A stretch of 64,000 bases of DNA from Polyangiaceae bacterium (GTDB lineage Bacteria > Myxococcota_A > Polyangia > Polyangiales > Polyangiaceae): contig JAJDAH010000053.1 in NCBI GenBank assembly GCA_029261965.1, positions 1-64,000 of the forward strand. Direction: 5' to 3'. This document shows, in pieces, positions 1 through 8,253 of this stretch (positions are counted from its first letter, which is position 1; each line of letters starts with the position of its first letter). The notes below the pieces were generated by a model that ran no database searches, was not told where the DNA came from, and saw only the letters and a program-made list of their open reading frames with translations. Position numbers and translations under genes: made by a program.

Positions 1-1
1 C

Positions 2-667
2 CGCGGCGAGTTCTGCTGCAGTGAGGTGACGACGTCTCTTCTTCTTTTTCTTTTTCTTCTTCGGTTTCGTCGTGGTGGCCCGAGCCAGGCTCGGGCCAGG
101 CGCGCTACGGGGCTTGGACGCAGATGGTTTAGAAGCGGTGGGTTTGGCAACAGGCGCCGACGGCTTGCTGATCGAGCCGAGAGGTCTCGTCGCGCCCAGC
201 GGTTTGACGCCGACGGGTTTGCTGATGGAGCCGGCGGGTTTCGCGGCGGAGCCTAGCGGTTTGGTGGCGCCCAGCGGCTTGCTGGTGGCGAGCGGCTTAC
301 TCTCACCCTTGGCCGGGGTGGCTTTGTCGGCCGCAGGTTTTGCTCCGATGGGTCGGTAGACCGGCTTGCCCGCCGGACCTGGCTTGGGCAGATGGCTCTG
401 CTTTGTTGGTGAGCTGGCCAGCGGGGCGGGCGCAGGTTTCGCTGTCGGGGACTTCGAGAGCGCCGGCTTCGAAGCGGCGGGCTTCGGCTTCGACACGCCA
501 GCGTCGAAAATCGAATCCCATCCCGAATCGAGATCGGGCTTCTTTGCGACGGCTGGTTTTGCCGCGAGCGGCTTCGGCTCCGGCCTCTTTTCGGCGGGCC
601 TCGACGGCTCGTCGTCGAGCTCTCCCCAGGCGTCGTCGACGCTGTCGTCGTTCTCGGTGTCCGTCAT
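2..667 (-). CDS. Lys/Pro/Ala-rich low-complexity protein, partial (N-terminal 222 codons)
   Basis: The frame opens with ATG at 667 and runs off the left edge without a stop. The first 50 residues are acidic with a few Trp (MTDTENDDSVDDAWGELDDE). A long Lys-Pro-rich tract follows with repeated blocks such as SKPLGATKPLG and ISKPVGVKPLG, then a run of about eight Lys and three Arg, then HLTAAELAA at the edge. No signal peptide or membrane segment is visible. It starts 16 bp after the lipoprotein gene at 684-1358 on the same strand, so the two are probably co-transcribed. I do not recognise a family. The basic tail could bind nucleic acid or an acidic polymer, but that is inference. The regular KP periodicity and clean frame support real coding. 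Confidence 0.7.
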   Translation of the reverse strand, partial: MTDTENDDSVDDAWGELDDEPSRPAEKRPEPKPLAAKPAVAKKPDLDSGWDSIFDAGVSKPKPAASKPALSKSPTAKPAPAPLASSPTKQSHLPKPGPAGKPVYRPIGAKPAADKATPAKGESKPLATSKPLGATKPLGSAAKPAGSISKPVGVKPLGATRPLGSISKPSAPVAKPTASKPSASKPRSAPGPSLARATTTKPKKKKKKKKRRRHLTAAELAA

Positions 668-683
668 CGTCAGGTTGGGTCGC

Positions 684-1358
684 TCACTCGCCGAGCGGCG
701 CCGCGGGATCTCGATCGCAGTTGATCACGGGATCGGGCAAATTCGCTGGGTCGAGGATTTGTTGCACGGCGAAGGTGGAACCATCGATCGAGAAATCGAG
801 CGGGGGCAATACCAAACCGTCCATGATCCCGCAGGCAAATTCGGTGTCGTCGCACACTTGTGCCCCCTGAAGCCTCACTTCCACGTCGGCTTCCAGATCC
901 GCCAGGATGGCGTTGGCCGCGCCGAGGACCTTGATCGTCTGGGTTCCGGTGTCGAAAAACCCGTCCTCGCGAATGGCCACCCCGGAGAACACGACCGGTG
1001 GTCCCACCGGCGTCATTCGATCCGCCGCCGACAGCGACACCATCTCGATGTCCATCGCGTTCCCCCCGTCGACGATGGTCACCGTGCCCATGAACAGGAT
1101 GGGGTGCGGCGGGTCGAGCACCGTCGAAAAGGAGAACAGAAACTCTCGGGTCGTGCCTTCGGTGCGCGCGCACGCCCCAGACGCATCGAAGTCGAAGCCG
1201 CCTTCACCGCCGGCGTCTTGGCTCGCCGCGAACACGCCCGCCTCTCGCGCGCGCTCGGCAAACTCGTTGAAGTCGTCTCGCGGATCGATGCACGACGCGA
1301 CGACGAGGCCGCTCGCCACACACGACAACACGCAACGCAATGCTCGGAGACCCGTCAT
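684..1358 (-). CDS. Predicted lipoprotein, unknown function
   Basis: A 224-residue protein with a lipoprotein signal peptide: a basic start, a hydrophobic stretch and a lipobox ending VVAS-C at Cys23. The mature part is acidic and has paired Cys residues (CARTEG, CDDTEFACG, NCDRD), consistent with a disulphide-containing exported domain. It is divergent from the FadL-type gene at 1432, leaving about 73 bp for two promoters. The next gene on its own strand begins 16 bp downstream. I recognise no domain. Membrane attachment follows from the lipobox; the role is unknown. Confidence 0.75.
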   Translation of the reverse strand: MTGLRALRCVLSCVASGLVVASCIDPRDDFNEFAERAREAGVFAASQDAGGEGGFDFDASGACARTEGTTREFLFSFSTVLDPPHPILFMGTVTIVDGGNAMDIEMVSLSAADRMTPVGPPVVFSGVAIREDGFFDTGTQTIKVLGAANAILADLEADVEVRLQGAQVCDDTEFACGIMDGLVLPPLDFSIDGSTFAVQQILDPANLPDPVINCDRDPAAPLGE

Positions 1359-1431
1359 GAAAAAGTTCCGCCAGAACGGACGGCGCGAAGGCTAGCACGC
1401 CGACCGTCCGAAGCTGTATGGTCCGCGCGGC

Positions 1432-2808
1432 ATGCGTTGTTCCGTGTCGCGCGCTTCCGCGCTCACCCTGGCGCTCGCCTGGTCGTCCGCCGCCCAGGCC
1501 GGTGGCTTCGCGTTCCCGACTTTCGGCGCGGAGCACGGCCACCCGACCACGGAGAACGCCACCGCGATTTATTACAACCCGGGCGCGCTGACACAGGCGC
1601 ACCGCACACACCTTTTTGTCGACGGCACGCTCGTGATGAGAAAGGCCGGCTACGAACACGACGCACACCCGACCGACGACGTTCCCGCCGGCCTCGAAGG
1701 CGCCAACACCGGCAAAGCCGAGCTGTTCAACCTCCTAGTCTCGCCGTTCGTGGGGCTCACCACCAAAATCGGCGAGGACCTCACGCTCGCCGCCGGCGCA
1801 TACGCCCCGCTCGGCGGCGGCGCCCGGTGGGACAGCAACCAGGAGTTTGCCGACAACCCCAGTTTGCCGGGTCCGCGCGACGGCGTTCAGCGCTGGTTCA
1901 ACATCAGCGGCAACATCACTTCGCTCTACATCTCGGGGGCCGCTGCGTACGAGCTGAGCGAGCGATTCAGCATCGGAGTGAGCGGCAACGCCATCCTCAC
2001 CGAAGTCGACGAGACCCGCGCTCGCACCGCGCGCGGCGACAACACCCTGTCGACCGAAGGCCGCTCGTTCTTCGAAGTCAGCGGATGGCAGTGGAGCATC
2101 GGCGCGGGTCTGCTCTGGGAGGCCAAAGAAGACAAACTCTGGCTCGGCGCTTCGTACCAGTCCGCGCCCAACGGCGACGGCAAGATGCAGCTCGACGGCA
2201 AGAACATCAACGCGTTTCCTCCAGCTGGGCCGCGCTCACCCACCAAGGTGGAGCTTCACCAGCGCTATCCCGACATCTTCCGCGCCGGCGGCCGCTACCG
2301 ACCCAAAGACCGAATCGAGATCCGACTCTTCGGCGACTACGAACGGTGGAGCCTGCTTCGCGAGCAGTGCCTCTCGCTCGAGGACGATCTCTGCCGCACC
2401 GACGCCGCCGGCGCCAACGAAAATCCCGGCACGCAGATCCTGCAAAACGCCAAACGCGACTGGAACGACACCTTCGCCGTGCGCGCCGGCGTGAGCTGGT
2501 GGACCAGCCCCTCGGAAAAGATTGAGCTGTACGCTGGCCTCGGTTTCGACAGCAACGCCGCGCCAGACTCCACCAACGAGCCCGGCCTCGCCGACCACGA
2601 CAAGATCAGCGCCGCCGCCGGTGGTCGTTTCGCCCTCGGCCACACCGTGCACCTCTCGGCGACCTACACCTACGTGCACCTGCTCGAGCGCACCATCACC
2701 AACAGCCAGACGTCCAACTTCGTCGACGCCACACGAGTCCCCGACGCCAGCGGCACCTACACCGGTTTCATCGGCTTCGCGAACGTCGGCCTCGAAGTAA
2801 TCTTCTGA
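1432..2808 (+). CDS. FadL/OMPP1-family outer-membrane transport porin
   Basis: A 458-residue protein with a cleavable signal peptide ending in AQA. The N-terminus of the mature protein has the FadL-type hatch signature: GGFAFPTFGAEHG, then NATAIYYNPGAL, matching the family NAxAxxxNPA motif. The rest alternates polar and aromatic residues as in a long-chain FadL barrel, and the C-terminus ends in VGLEVIF, a terminal Phe typical of BAM-assembled barrels. Length agrees with FadL/TodX proteins (about 420-460 residues). The family imports hydrophobic substrates such as long-chain fatty acids or aromatics across the outer membrane. The substrate cannot be read here, because no fatty-acid or aromatic catabolic gene is adjacent. 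Confidence 0.88.
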   Translation: MRCSVSRASALTLALAWSSAAQAGGFAFPTFGAEHGHPTTENATAIYYNPGALTQAHRTHLFVDGTLVMRKAGYEHDAHPTDDVPAGLEGANTGKAELFNLLVSPFVGLTTKIGEDLTLAAGAYAPLGGGARWDSNQEFADNPSLPGPRDGVQRWFNISGNITSLYISGAAAYELSERFSIGVSGNAILTEVDETRARTARGDNTLSTEGRSFFEVSGWQWSIGAGLLWEAKEDKLWLGASYQSAPNGDGKMQLDGKNINAFPPAGPRSPTKVELHQRYPDIFRAGGRYRPKDRIEIRLFGDYERWSLLREQCLSLEDDLCRTDAAGANENPGTQILQNAKRDWNDTFAVRAGVSWWTSPSEKIELYAGLGFDSNAAPDSTNEPGLADHDKISAAAGGRFALGHTVHLSATYTYVHLLERTITNSQTSNFVDATRVPDASGTYTGFIGFANVGLEVIF

Positions 2809-2851
2809 AGCCGGCCTCCTCGGCAACGCCGCTCGACCTCACCCCGATCCT

Positions 2852-3268
2852 TTGGACTCCTGGGACATCTTCAGCACCGTGGCCGGAATCGGCGTCGCCA
2901 TCGCCGTGGTCATCTGGCTCGTCCGCGCTGGTGCGCAAGTCGAGCGCGACATGGAGGTCGCCGACAGCCGCGCCGTCGAATGTGAAGCCACGGTTCTCGC
3001 GTGGTCCGTGCTCCAACGCGGCGCCCAGGTCGAAAATCCCAAACCACCACGCGTCGAGGTTCACCTTCGCATCCACGCAACCAGCGGTGACTACGTCACC
3101 GACACCGTTTGGACGCTCGGCGCACGCCCGCGGCAGGTTCAAGTTGGCACGCCCATCACCGTGGCCGTCGATCCCAAGCACCCCGGGATCGCATTTCCCC
3201 GCGTCGCAGGAGTGACGCTCGCGGCGGCAGACTTCGCCCTCGGCAGACAGAAGGCCGCGCGCGCCTGA
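2852..3268 (+). CDS. Small membrane protein, DUF3592-like
   Basis: A 138-residue protein with one N-terminal membrane segment (about residues 7-26). A soluble beta-rich domain follows, with the DUF3592 pattern: a conserved ECEATVLAW strand, a VEVHLRIHA strand, then GTPITVAVDPKHPGIA near the end, equivalent to the family VxYxPxxPxxA motif. The start is TTG at 2852, 43 bp after the porin gene; no in-frame ATG gives the whole membrane segment. DUF3592 proteins are small envelope proteins of unknown function. Two more related proteins lie in this window (3567 and 18717). Confidence 0.6.
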   Translation: MDSWDIFSTVAGIGVAIAVVIWLVRAGAQVERDMEVADSRAVECEATVLAWSVLQRGAQVENPKPPRVEVHLRIHATSGDYVTDTVWTLGARPRQVQVGTPITVAVDPKHPGIAFPRVAGVTLAAADFALGRQKAARA

Positions 3269-3566
3269 CCGCTGCCTTACCACCGCGCAATCCCCCTGCT
3301 AGAAACCCAGACGTCGATCGCGAGCGCTTCCCCGTTGGCCGAAACCAAACCCCTCCCCCCTGGCAGCACTGGTTGGCCGGTGCTCGGGCCGGTCGTGCCC
3401 ACGCAGTTCGGGCTCGCCCAAAGAGAAACCGAGAGGGGCCACAAATGCGTGGGCTTCGACCACGATCAGCGTCTGGCCTCGTTGCCCCAAACGGCCAACG
3501 CGTCGAGCGTGCGTTGGCGAGAAAAACTGAAAACGCCGCTCGGAAGCGGTATGAAATGGCCCGACG
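3269..3566. other. Gap with no supported gene; short P450-like N-terminal motif
   Basis: No convincing complete gene lies here. A + strand frame at 3335-3580 starts MAETKPLPPGSTGWPVLG, which resembles the proline-rich hinge at the N-terminus of many cytochrome P450s. The following 60 residues do not continue as a P450, and the frame runs into the next gene. It could be a decayed 5' end of a P450 gene or chance. No terminator or repeat is seen. Confidence 0.3.
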
Positions 3567-4436
3567 ATGGCCGCCGATGACCCAGCCACGGCGACCGCAA
3601 AACCCGCGAAGGGAAACCTCGCGGGGTGCGGCTGTGCGCTTCTCGTCGCGCTCTTGCTCGTCGGCGGCGGCTACGCCGGTTATCGCTACGATCGCTCGAA
3701 AGTCGCGAGTGGCACCGAAACCCGTGCCGAAGTCGTCCAACGCGAGCTCGCGGTGAAACCCGATTGCGTTCGTCAACCCTGCCGCATCCGAAGGATCGAA
3801 ATCGCCTACGAGAGCGAGGAATGGCGCGCCACCGAAGACGTCTGGCGCCCGCTAGCGAGCGAGATGCCCATTCTCCGATTCATGCCGATCGGCGCGACGC
3901 TTCCCGTGCGCTACGACCCGGACAATCCAAGACAGTGGGAGCTCGTCTTCGACCACGACGCCGAGACGACGCGCAACCACGTCCGTAACCTCATGCTCGA
4001 GCCGACGTTCGAAGAGGCCGTGGTCCGGGTGGACCCCGTCGTGCTCTCGAAGGCGGGCGAGCGCGGCTACGTCCCCGTCCACGTCCCGGCCAAAATCGAT
4101 TCTTTCGACTGGGCCGAAGCCGCCAAGCTCGACGGCGACTTCACCAACGACAGCCTCGACCCCAAACGCAGCTGCCAACCGGTCTTCGTTCCCTCGAAGG
4201 GCGAGCGAACCAAGCTCGATAGCTTCGAGCACCGGCGCACGCCAAAGGGTGGCCACGACGATCTCTTCATCCTCGACGACGTGAAACCCGGCGAATCTCT
4301 CGAGATCATGCTCTGGTGTCGCGACCGTCGCTTCGGTCCCAAGAAGCGACTCATGGTGACGTTCGCGACGGAGCTCTCGACGACGGCAAAACGCCTCGAA
4401 CCCTCCGAAGCGAAGTTCTTGCTGCGCGACCTCTAA
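3567..4436 (+). CDS. Single-pass membrane protein, DUF3592-like extended
   Basis: A 289-residue protein with a short Lys/Ala-rich cytoplasmic start, a Gly/Cys-containing membrane helix (about residues 19-40, ending GGGYAGYRYDRS) and an exported domain. The middle has the DUF3592-type closing motif ATLPVRYDPDNPRQWEL near residues 115-130. A further 150-residue region with two Cys follows and is not part of DUF3592. It may belong to a family with the gene at 2852, which lies upstream on the same strand. The role is unknown; envelope location is inferred from the single helix. Confidence 0.65.
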   Translation: MAADDPATATAKPAKGNLAGCGCALLVALLLVGGGYAGYRYDRSKVASGTETRAEVVQRELAVKPDCVRQPCRIRRIEIAYESEEWRATEDVWRPLASEMPILRFMPIGATLPVRYDPDNPRQWELVFDHDAETTRNHVRNLMLEPTFEEAVVRVDPVVLSKAGERGYVPVHVPAKIDSFDWAEAAKLDGDFTNDSLDPKRSCQPVFVPSKGERTKLDSFEHRRTPKGGHDDLFILDDVKPGESLEIMLWCRDRRFGPKKRLMVTFATELSTTAKRLEPSEAKFLLRDL

Positions 4437-4840
4437 CAGCGCTCCCCACCAAGACCGAGACCGAGCTGGACGACTGGGTATTCATCTGTCCGGCGAGACG
4501 CTCGGCCCGCGCCGCGGCCGCCGCCGGCCTGCCGACCTATTTGTATGCCTTCGAGCACATCCAGAATGGCGCCATGACCTCGGACCACGGTTCCGAGATC
4601 GCGATGGTGTTCGGCCAACCCATGGTGCACGCCGACGACCGCGCGTTGTCCGATTCGATGGTCGGGTATTGGACTCGTTTTGCGGCGTCGGGGGAGCCCA
4701 ACGGGAGCGGGGCCGCGTCTTGGCCGGCCTATGATGCGACCGGTGACCAACACCTCGAGCTCGGAGACCCCATCACCGTCGAGTCCGGGCGCCAGAGTCA
4801 GAAGTGCGACTTCTGGGACGGGATCCAGCCGGAGCTCTAA
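4437..4840 (+). pseudogene. Carboxylesterase type B, 3' remnant
   Basis: Downstream of the previous stop, the frame reads on as the C-terminal part of a type-B carboxylesterase (COesterase fold). It has DDWVFICPARR, then YLYAFEH, GSEIAMVFG, then LSDSMVGYWTRFAASGEPN, SWPAYD and a final CDFWDG. These are the usual end motifs, including the helix before the C-terminal Cys/Trp. The catalytic Ser/Glu half, expected 350 or more residues upstream, is absent. No start codon belongs naturally to this fragment: the frame extends backwards only through the overlapping gene. It is therefore a truncated gene, probably left by deletion of about 1 kb. It ends in a proper TAA. Confidence 0.7.
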
Positions 4841-4876
4841 CACCGAACCGTTCTTGCGCTCGCCGAACGCGCGTCA

Positions 4877-5578
4877 TCACCCCGCTGCCCGCAACCACGA
4901 GTACGCCGCCTCCATCGCGGCCCGTCCCCCCGCGGCGATGGGCGCCCCGTGACCGAGCACGATGCGTTCGATCGGCGCGCTCAACAACTCGTCCACGCTT
5001 CGGCGAGCGGCTGGGCGGTCCCGAAACCCCGCCCATCGGATCATTCGACTGACGGCGACGCGATCGTAAAAACCCATCGCACGCGTGTAGAGCATCGCCC
5101 AGAGCTGCGGCGGCCGGCCAACGTTGTGAATGAGATCCGCGACAATGAGGGTGCCTGCCGGTCGATGAACGAGGGCGCTTTCTTCGAGGCGGAAACCTTC
5201 GATGCGCACTTCGTCCACCACACCTTCGAAGGCCGGCTCCGCCTCCTCACCGACGATGCGATCGATGCGCAGATCCCTCCGCTTCTTCACGAGCCCCGCT
5301 GGCGCGTGCAGTCGAGCCGACGGGTACGCTTCGGCCCACTCGCCAATCCATTGGTGATGATACGCATTCGGCGCGTACAAATGCGCGACGGTCCCCAGTG
5401 CCTCCACCGAAGCTCGAAGCTCCGGAGATAGAGCCACCGGCGAGTGGAGCAAGAGACGATCGTCGCTCAGTCGGAGCGCGGTCATCGTCGTCGTCAGCCG
5501 CATCCCGAGAATGCGCGCGGGCCCGGTCGTCACCCAAACGCCATCACCGATTTCCGTCAGCGCACCGTCACCGCTCAC
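4877..5578 (-). CDS. DUF4336 domain-containing protein
   Basis: A 233-residue cytosolic protein spanning the whole DUF4336 fold, a metallo-beta-lactamase-like domain. It has VWVTTGPARILG at the start, LLLHSPVALSPEL, the diagnostic HLYAPNAYHHQWIGEW followed by PSARLHAPAGL, a central DLIHNVG and a late IERIVLGHGAPI. The metal-binding HxHxDH of true beta-lactamases is reduced, as is normal for DUF4336. The substrate is unknown. The gene is convergent with the esterase remnant and about 45 bp downstream of a lipoprotein gene on the same strand. Confidence 0.8.
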   Translation of the reverse strand: MSGDGALTEIGDGVWVTTGPARILGMRLTTTMTALRLSDDRLLLHSPVALSPELRASVEALGTVAHLYAPNAYHHQWIGEWAEAYPSARLHAPAGLVKKRRDLRIDRIVGEEAEPAFEGVVDEVRIEGFRLEESALVHRPAGTLIVADLIHNVGRPPQLWAMLYTRAMGFYDRVAVSRMIRWAGFRDRPAARRSVDELLSAPIERIVLGHGAPIAAGGRAAMEAAYSWLRAAG

Positions 5579-5623
5579 GAATGGCGAATCGCCCGATCGT
5601 CGACCGGGATCAACCCGCAGCGC

Positions 5624-6685
5624 TCAGTGGTTCGCGAACGAGACTCCCACCGTCGGCACACCACCGAACTGATCGAACGAGACCTCGGCGAACCACCCGG
5701 CGGGCGGCGCGATTTCGAGGTGCCATCCGGTGCCGAGTCGACGGACCTGCCACTTCTTGGCGCCGAATTCGACCTCCCCGCCCGACCCCTTCTGGTCGGC
5801 TTTGGCCGCGCGCTCGGCCAGAACAGTGGCTCTCTCACGCGCTGCGTTTTCGTCGAGGGCGACAGAACCCGGCTCGTACTGGTCGATCCGAAACGCGTGG
5901 AGATAGTGTCGGAGCTGTCGCGACTTGCGCGTCAGGCGTTTTTCGAGCGCCGCGACCCCGGCCTGAGTGGCCTCGACCCACTTCTTCTGTTTTGCGAGCG
6001 CCTTCGCCGCCTCGAGCTCTTCGACCGTCGTGTCGGCGGCGTCGCCGTACAGGTACTTGTCCGCGAGCTCTTTGACGCCGCCCTCGAGACAATCCCACGC
6101 GCCTTTTGCTTGATCGCGACGAAGCAGCGTCCTCGTGAGTGCCAAAAAGCTCAACGTGGCGGCGAAGCGATCAATCTCAGCCTGCGCCTTCGGATCGGTT
6201 CGCGCCGCGAGCAACACCACGGCTTCGCCACGATCGCCTCCGCAAGAGCGGGGCAGTTTCAGTGCCTTCGGGAGAGCCGCGGGGCGCTTCTCGCTCGGTG
6301 AATCCGGCCAGGGTGGCACCGGCTTTTCTTCCCCCGGCTTCAGGCCTCCTAGATGGCGCAGGGTCTCTTCGTACTTCGGGTGTGATTTTTCGTACCGCAG
6401 CTGCGCGTCACCGATGATGCCTCCCGGGCCCTCGGCACGAAGCATCAAGACGATCGTCCCGTCCGCCTCCATCGTGGCCGACCCGATGCTTTTTGGGGCC
6501 GGCTGCCGAGCGCTGCTGCTCGGCTCCGCGGACTTGGCTGCCGCAGCCGCGGCGGAAGTCGGAGCCGACGGGTTTCGAGCCGCGGACGCGCTTTCGGCAA
6601 CGGACGGGCTGGAGGAACCTTCCTTCTGACAAGCGACAATCAGAGCCAGGGAGGCAAAGACGTTCAGTACGAGGCGTGGCTGCAT
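5624..6685 (-). CDS. Predicted lipoprotein with Ser/Ala linker, unknown function
   Basis: The start is the ATG at 6685, because it gives a proper lipoprotein signal (MQPRLVLNVFASLALIVAC, Cys19); the frame is open further upstream but without a signal. After the lipobox comes a 45-residue Ser/Ala/Pro linker, then a 290-residue domain with charged helices (KELADKYL, VEELEAAKALAKQKKWVEAT) and a C-terminal beta-rich stretch (WHLEIAPPAGWFAEVSF). I recognise no family. It is one of many linker-bearing lipoproteins in this window. It lies 45 bp upstream of the DUF4336 gene, possibly in one transcript. Confidence 0.7.
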   Translation of the reverse strand: MQPRLVLNVFASLALIVACQKEGSSSPSVAESASAARNPSAPTSAAAAAAKSAEPSSSARQPAPKSIGSATMEADGTIVLMLRAEGPGGIIGDAQLRYEKSHPKYEETLRHLGGLKPGEEKPVPPWPDSPSEKRPAALPKALKLPRSCGGDRGEAVVLLAARTDPKAQAEIDRFAATLSFLALTRTLLRRDQAKGAWDCLEGGVKELADKYLYGDAADTTVEELEAAKALAKQKKWVEATQAGVAALEKRLTRKSRQLRHYLHAFRIDQYEPGSVALDENAARERATVLAERAAKADQKGSGGEVEFGAKKWQVRRLGTGWHLEIAPPAGWFAEVSFDQFGGVPTVGVSFANH

Positions 6686-6782
6686 GTCCCCGTTATACGG
6701 GGGATGGGGCCGGAAGATCTCGCCAGGTGCTTCAACGGCAATATTCGGCCAGAGGACGCCACCGAGGGGCAACCCTCTCGGG

Positions 6783-7940
6783 CTACGGCGTGGGTCCCGG
6801 GAAGCACTCGGTGTTCGTGTTGCAGCCGCTCCGGTCCGGTGGGCAGTCGAGCGTCTCGGTGCAGCACGTCTGCTGGGACAGTATCCGCAGATTGCCCACT
6901 CCGTAGTCGGCGGGACAGCTCGCTTCGAAATGCTGGTCGATTTGGTACTCGGTCTCCATCGAGCACGAGTCCCACCGCGCCGCCAACACATCGACGTATT
7001 CGATGAAGGTGTCCGACACTGTTTTGGAGCGTCGGGTGCCGTCAGTCTCGAGGGTCGAGAAAAACTCGCGAGTCGCCGGTGACCGCGATCCGATGGCGGA
7101 CAGATGCGCCACGCTCACGAGCTCCGCCGGCACGAGACTCAATGAGCCCGACGCCGTGAGTGTCCACTTGACCGTGATCCCCGTCGCGACGAGCCCGTCG
7201 ACGGCAAAGAGCTCGGGAATGTCGGCGATCGGCGGTGCGCAGTCGTAACAGCCGGCACGGTTGTACAAATGGCTGTCGGAAAAGTCCGCGACGTTCGTGC
7301 CCTCGGTTCGTTCGGGTCGCTCGGGATCTTGCTCGAGCACGAGGTGTTTGGATTGCTCCGTGCTGATTAGCGTCAACTTGGCCGAGCCGTTCCACGGCGG
7401 TGGCCACTCGACGTGCACCGAGCCGACGACGGGGCCGCTCATTCGGTTGCTCTCGTAGGGTTCGTTGCCGTAAGCCTCACCGACGTCGTCCCGAGCGTCG
7501 AAGCTGCCCTCGTAAACCGCGTCTTCGCTACACGCGTACTTGCCGATTCGTCCGTAAAGCTGACCCAAGTGCTCGTCCAACACGGCGTTGAAGACCCGAT
7601 CCGCTTCGCTCGCCGGCGACGCTATCTGGAAGTCCATCGCGTCGGGGCAGCGGCGAGCACAGGCGTTCGGATCTGGGGGCGTCGTATCGACTGGCGGATC
7701 CACCGGCGACGGTAGCGGTGAAGGTGCCGGCGGATCGGTGGGCCCCGGCGTAGGCATGGGCTCTGGCCGATTCGGGCGCTCTTCGGGGGGCGCCGCGTCG
7801 ACGGCCCCGTCACCGGGTTGCGCCGGAGCTCCGGCGCCTCCGCGCGTTTCGAGAGAATCGACCGAACGCCCACCACAGGCCGCGGCGAGCAGCAGGGTGG
7901 CGACAGAAACCGCGTGGATCGCTTTCGTTGGCACGCTCAT
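6783..7940 (-). CDS. Predicted lipoprotein with Pro-rich linker and Cys pairs
   Basis: The start chosen is ATG at 7940 (MSVPTKAIHAVSVATLLLAAAC, lipobox Cys22); an ATG seven codons upstream is also possible. A Pro/Asp/Thr-rich linker (about residues 40-95) precedes NACARRCPDAMDF. The 270-residue domain that follows contains spaced Cys residues (CSEDAV, AGCYDCAPP, SCSMETE, SCPADYG, CCTETLDCPPDRSGC), suggesting several disulphides. No catalytic motif is visible. It lies about 100 bp upstream of the lipoprotein gene at 5624-6685 on the same strand. The role is unknown. Confidence 0.7.
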   Translation of the reverse strand: MSVPTKAIHAVSVATLLLAAACGGRSVDSLETRGGAGAPAQPGDGAVDAAPPEERPNRPEPMPTPGPTDPPAPSPLPSPVDPPVDTTPPDPNACARRCPDAMDFQIASPASEADRVFNAVLDEHLGQLYGRIGKYACSEDAVYEGSFDARDDVGEAYGNEPYESNRMSGPVVGSVHVEWPPPWNGSAKLTLISTEQSKHLVLEQDPERPERTEGTNVADFSDSHLYNRAGCYDCAPPIADIPELFAVDGLVATGITVKWTLTASGSLSLVPAELVSVAHLSAIGSRSPATREFFSTLETDGTRRSKTVSDTFIEYVDVLAARWDSCSMETEYQIDQHFEASCPADYGVGNLRILSQQTCCTETLDCPPDRSGCNTNTECFPGPTP

Positions 7941-8253
7941 GAACCAGCCGTCGATGAGCAAAACCCATGCCCGTCGCCGGCCAACCCACGAGGCAACTTT
8001 TCACCCGCCAAACCGCCATGCACTTTCCGTCACCATGACAGCGGGCCATCGCGCTCCGTCTCGGGTGGCACAGATCGGCCCACGCGCTCGCGAAGGACAG
8101 CGACGAGGCCGCGCTCCCACGACGACAATTCGTGACATAGTCCTTGCTGCTGGCTTACGCGAGGCTTGCGCGCCGGGCCGCGTTTCTTTCGCAGGGAGGG
8201 CATTCGTCACGCAGCGCAACACGCAACGCACGGATCGCTCGTCGCTCGTAGAC
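7941..8253. other. Intergenic stretch, nothing identified
   Basis: This 313-bp stretch separates the 3' end of the acyltransferase gene from the lipoprotein gene at 6783-7940, both on the minus strand. It should hold the lipoprotein promoter. I see no repeat, hairpin with a T-run, or coding frame with convincing composition. Confidence 0.5.

Noticed and set aside
366-2525. Long + strand open frame of 719 codons
   Set aside because: It overlaps three better genes (2-667, 684-1358, 1432-2808) in other frames, is Arg-rich with no domain, and is typical of GC-rich shadow frames.
5398-6301. Overlapping + strand frames of 225 and 285 codons
   Set aside because: Arg-rich shadows of the minus-strand DUF4336 and lipoprotein genes; no signal or domain.
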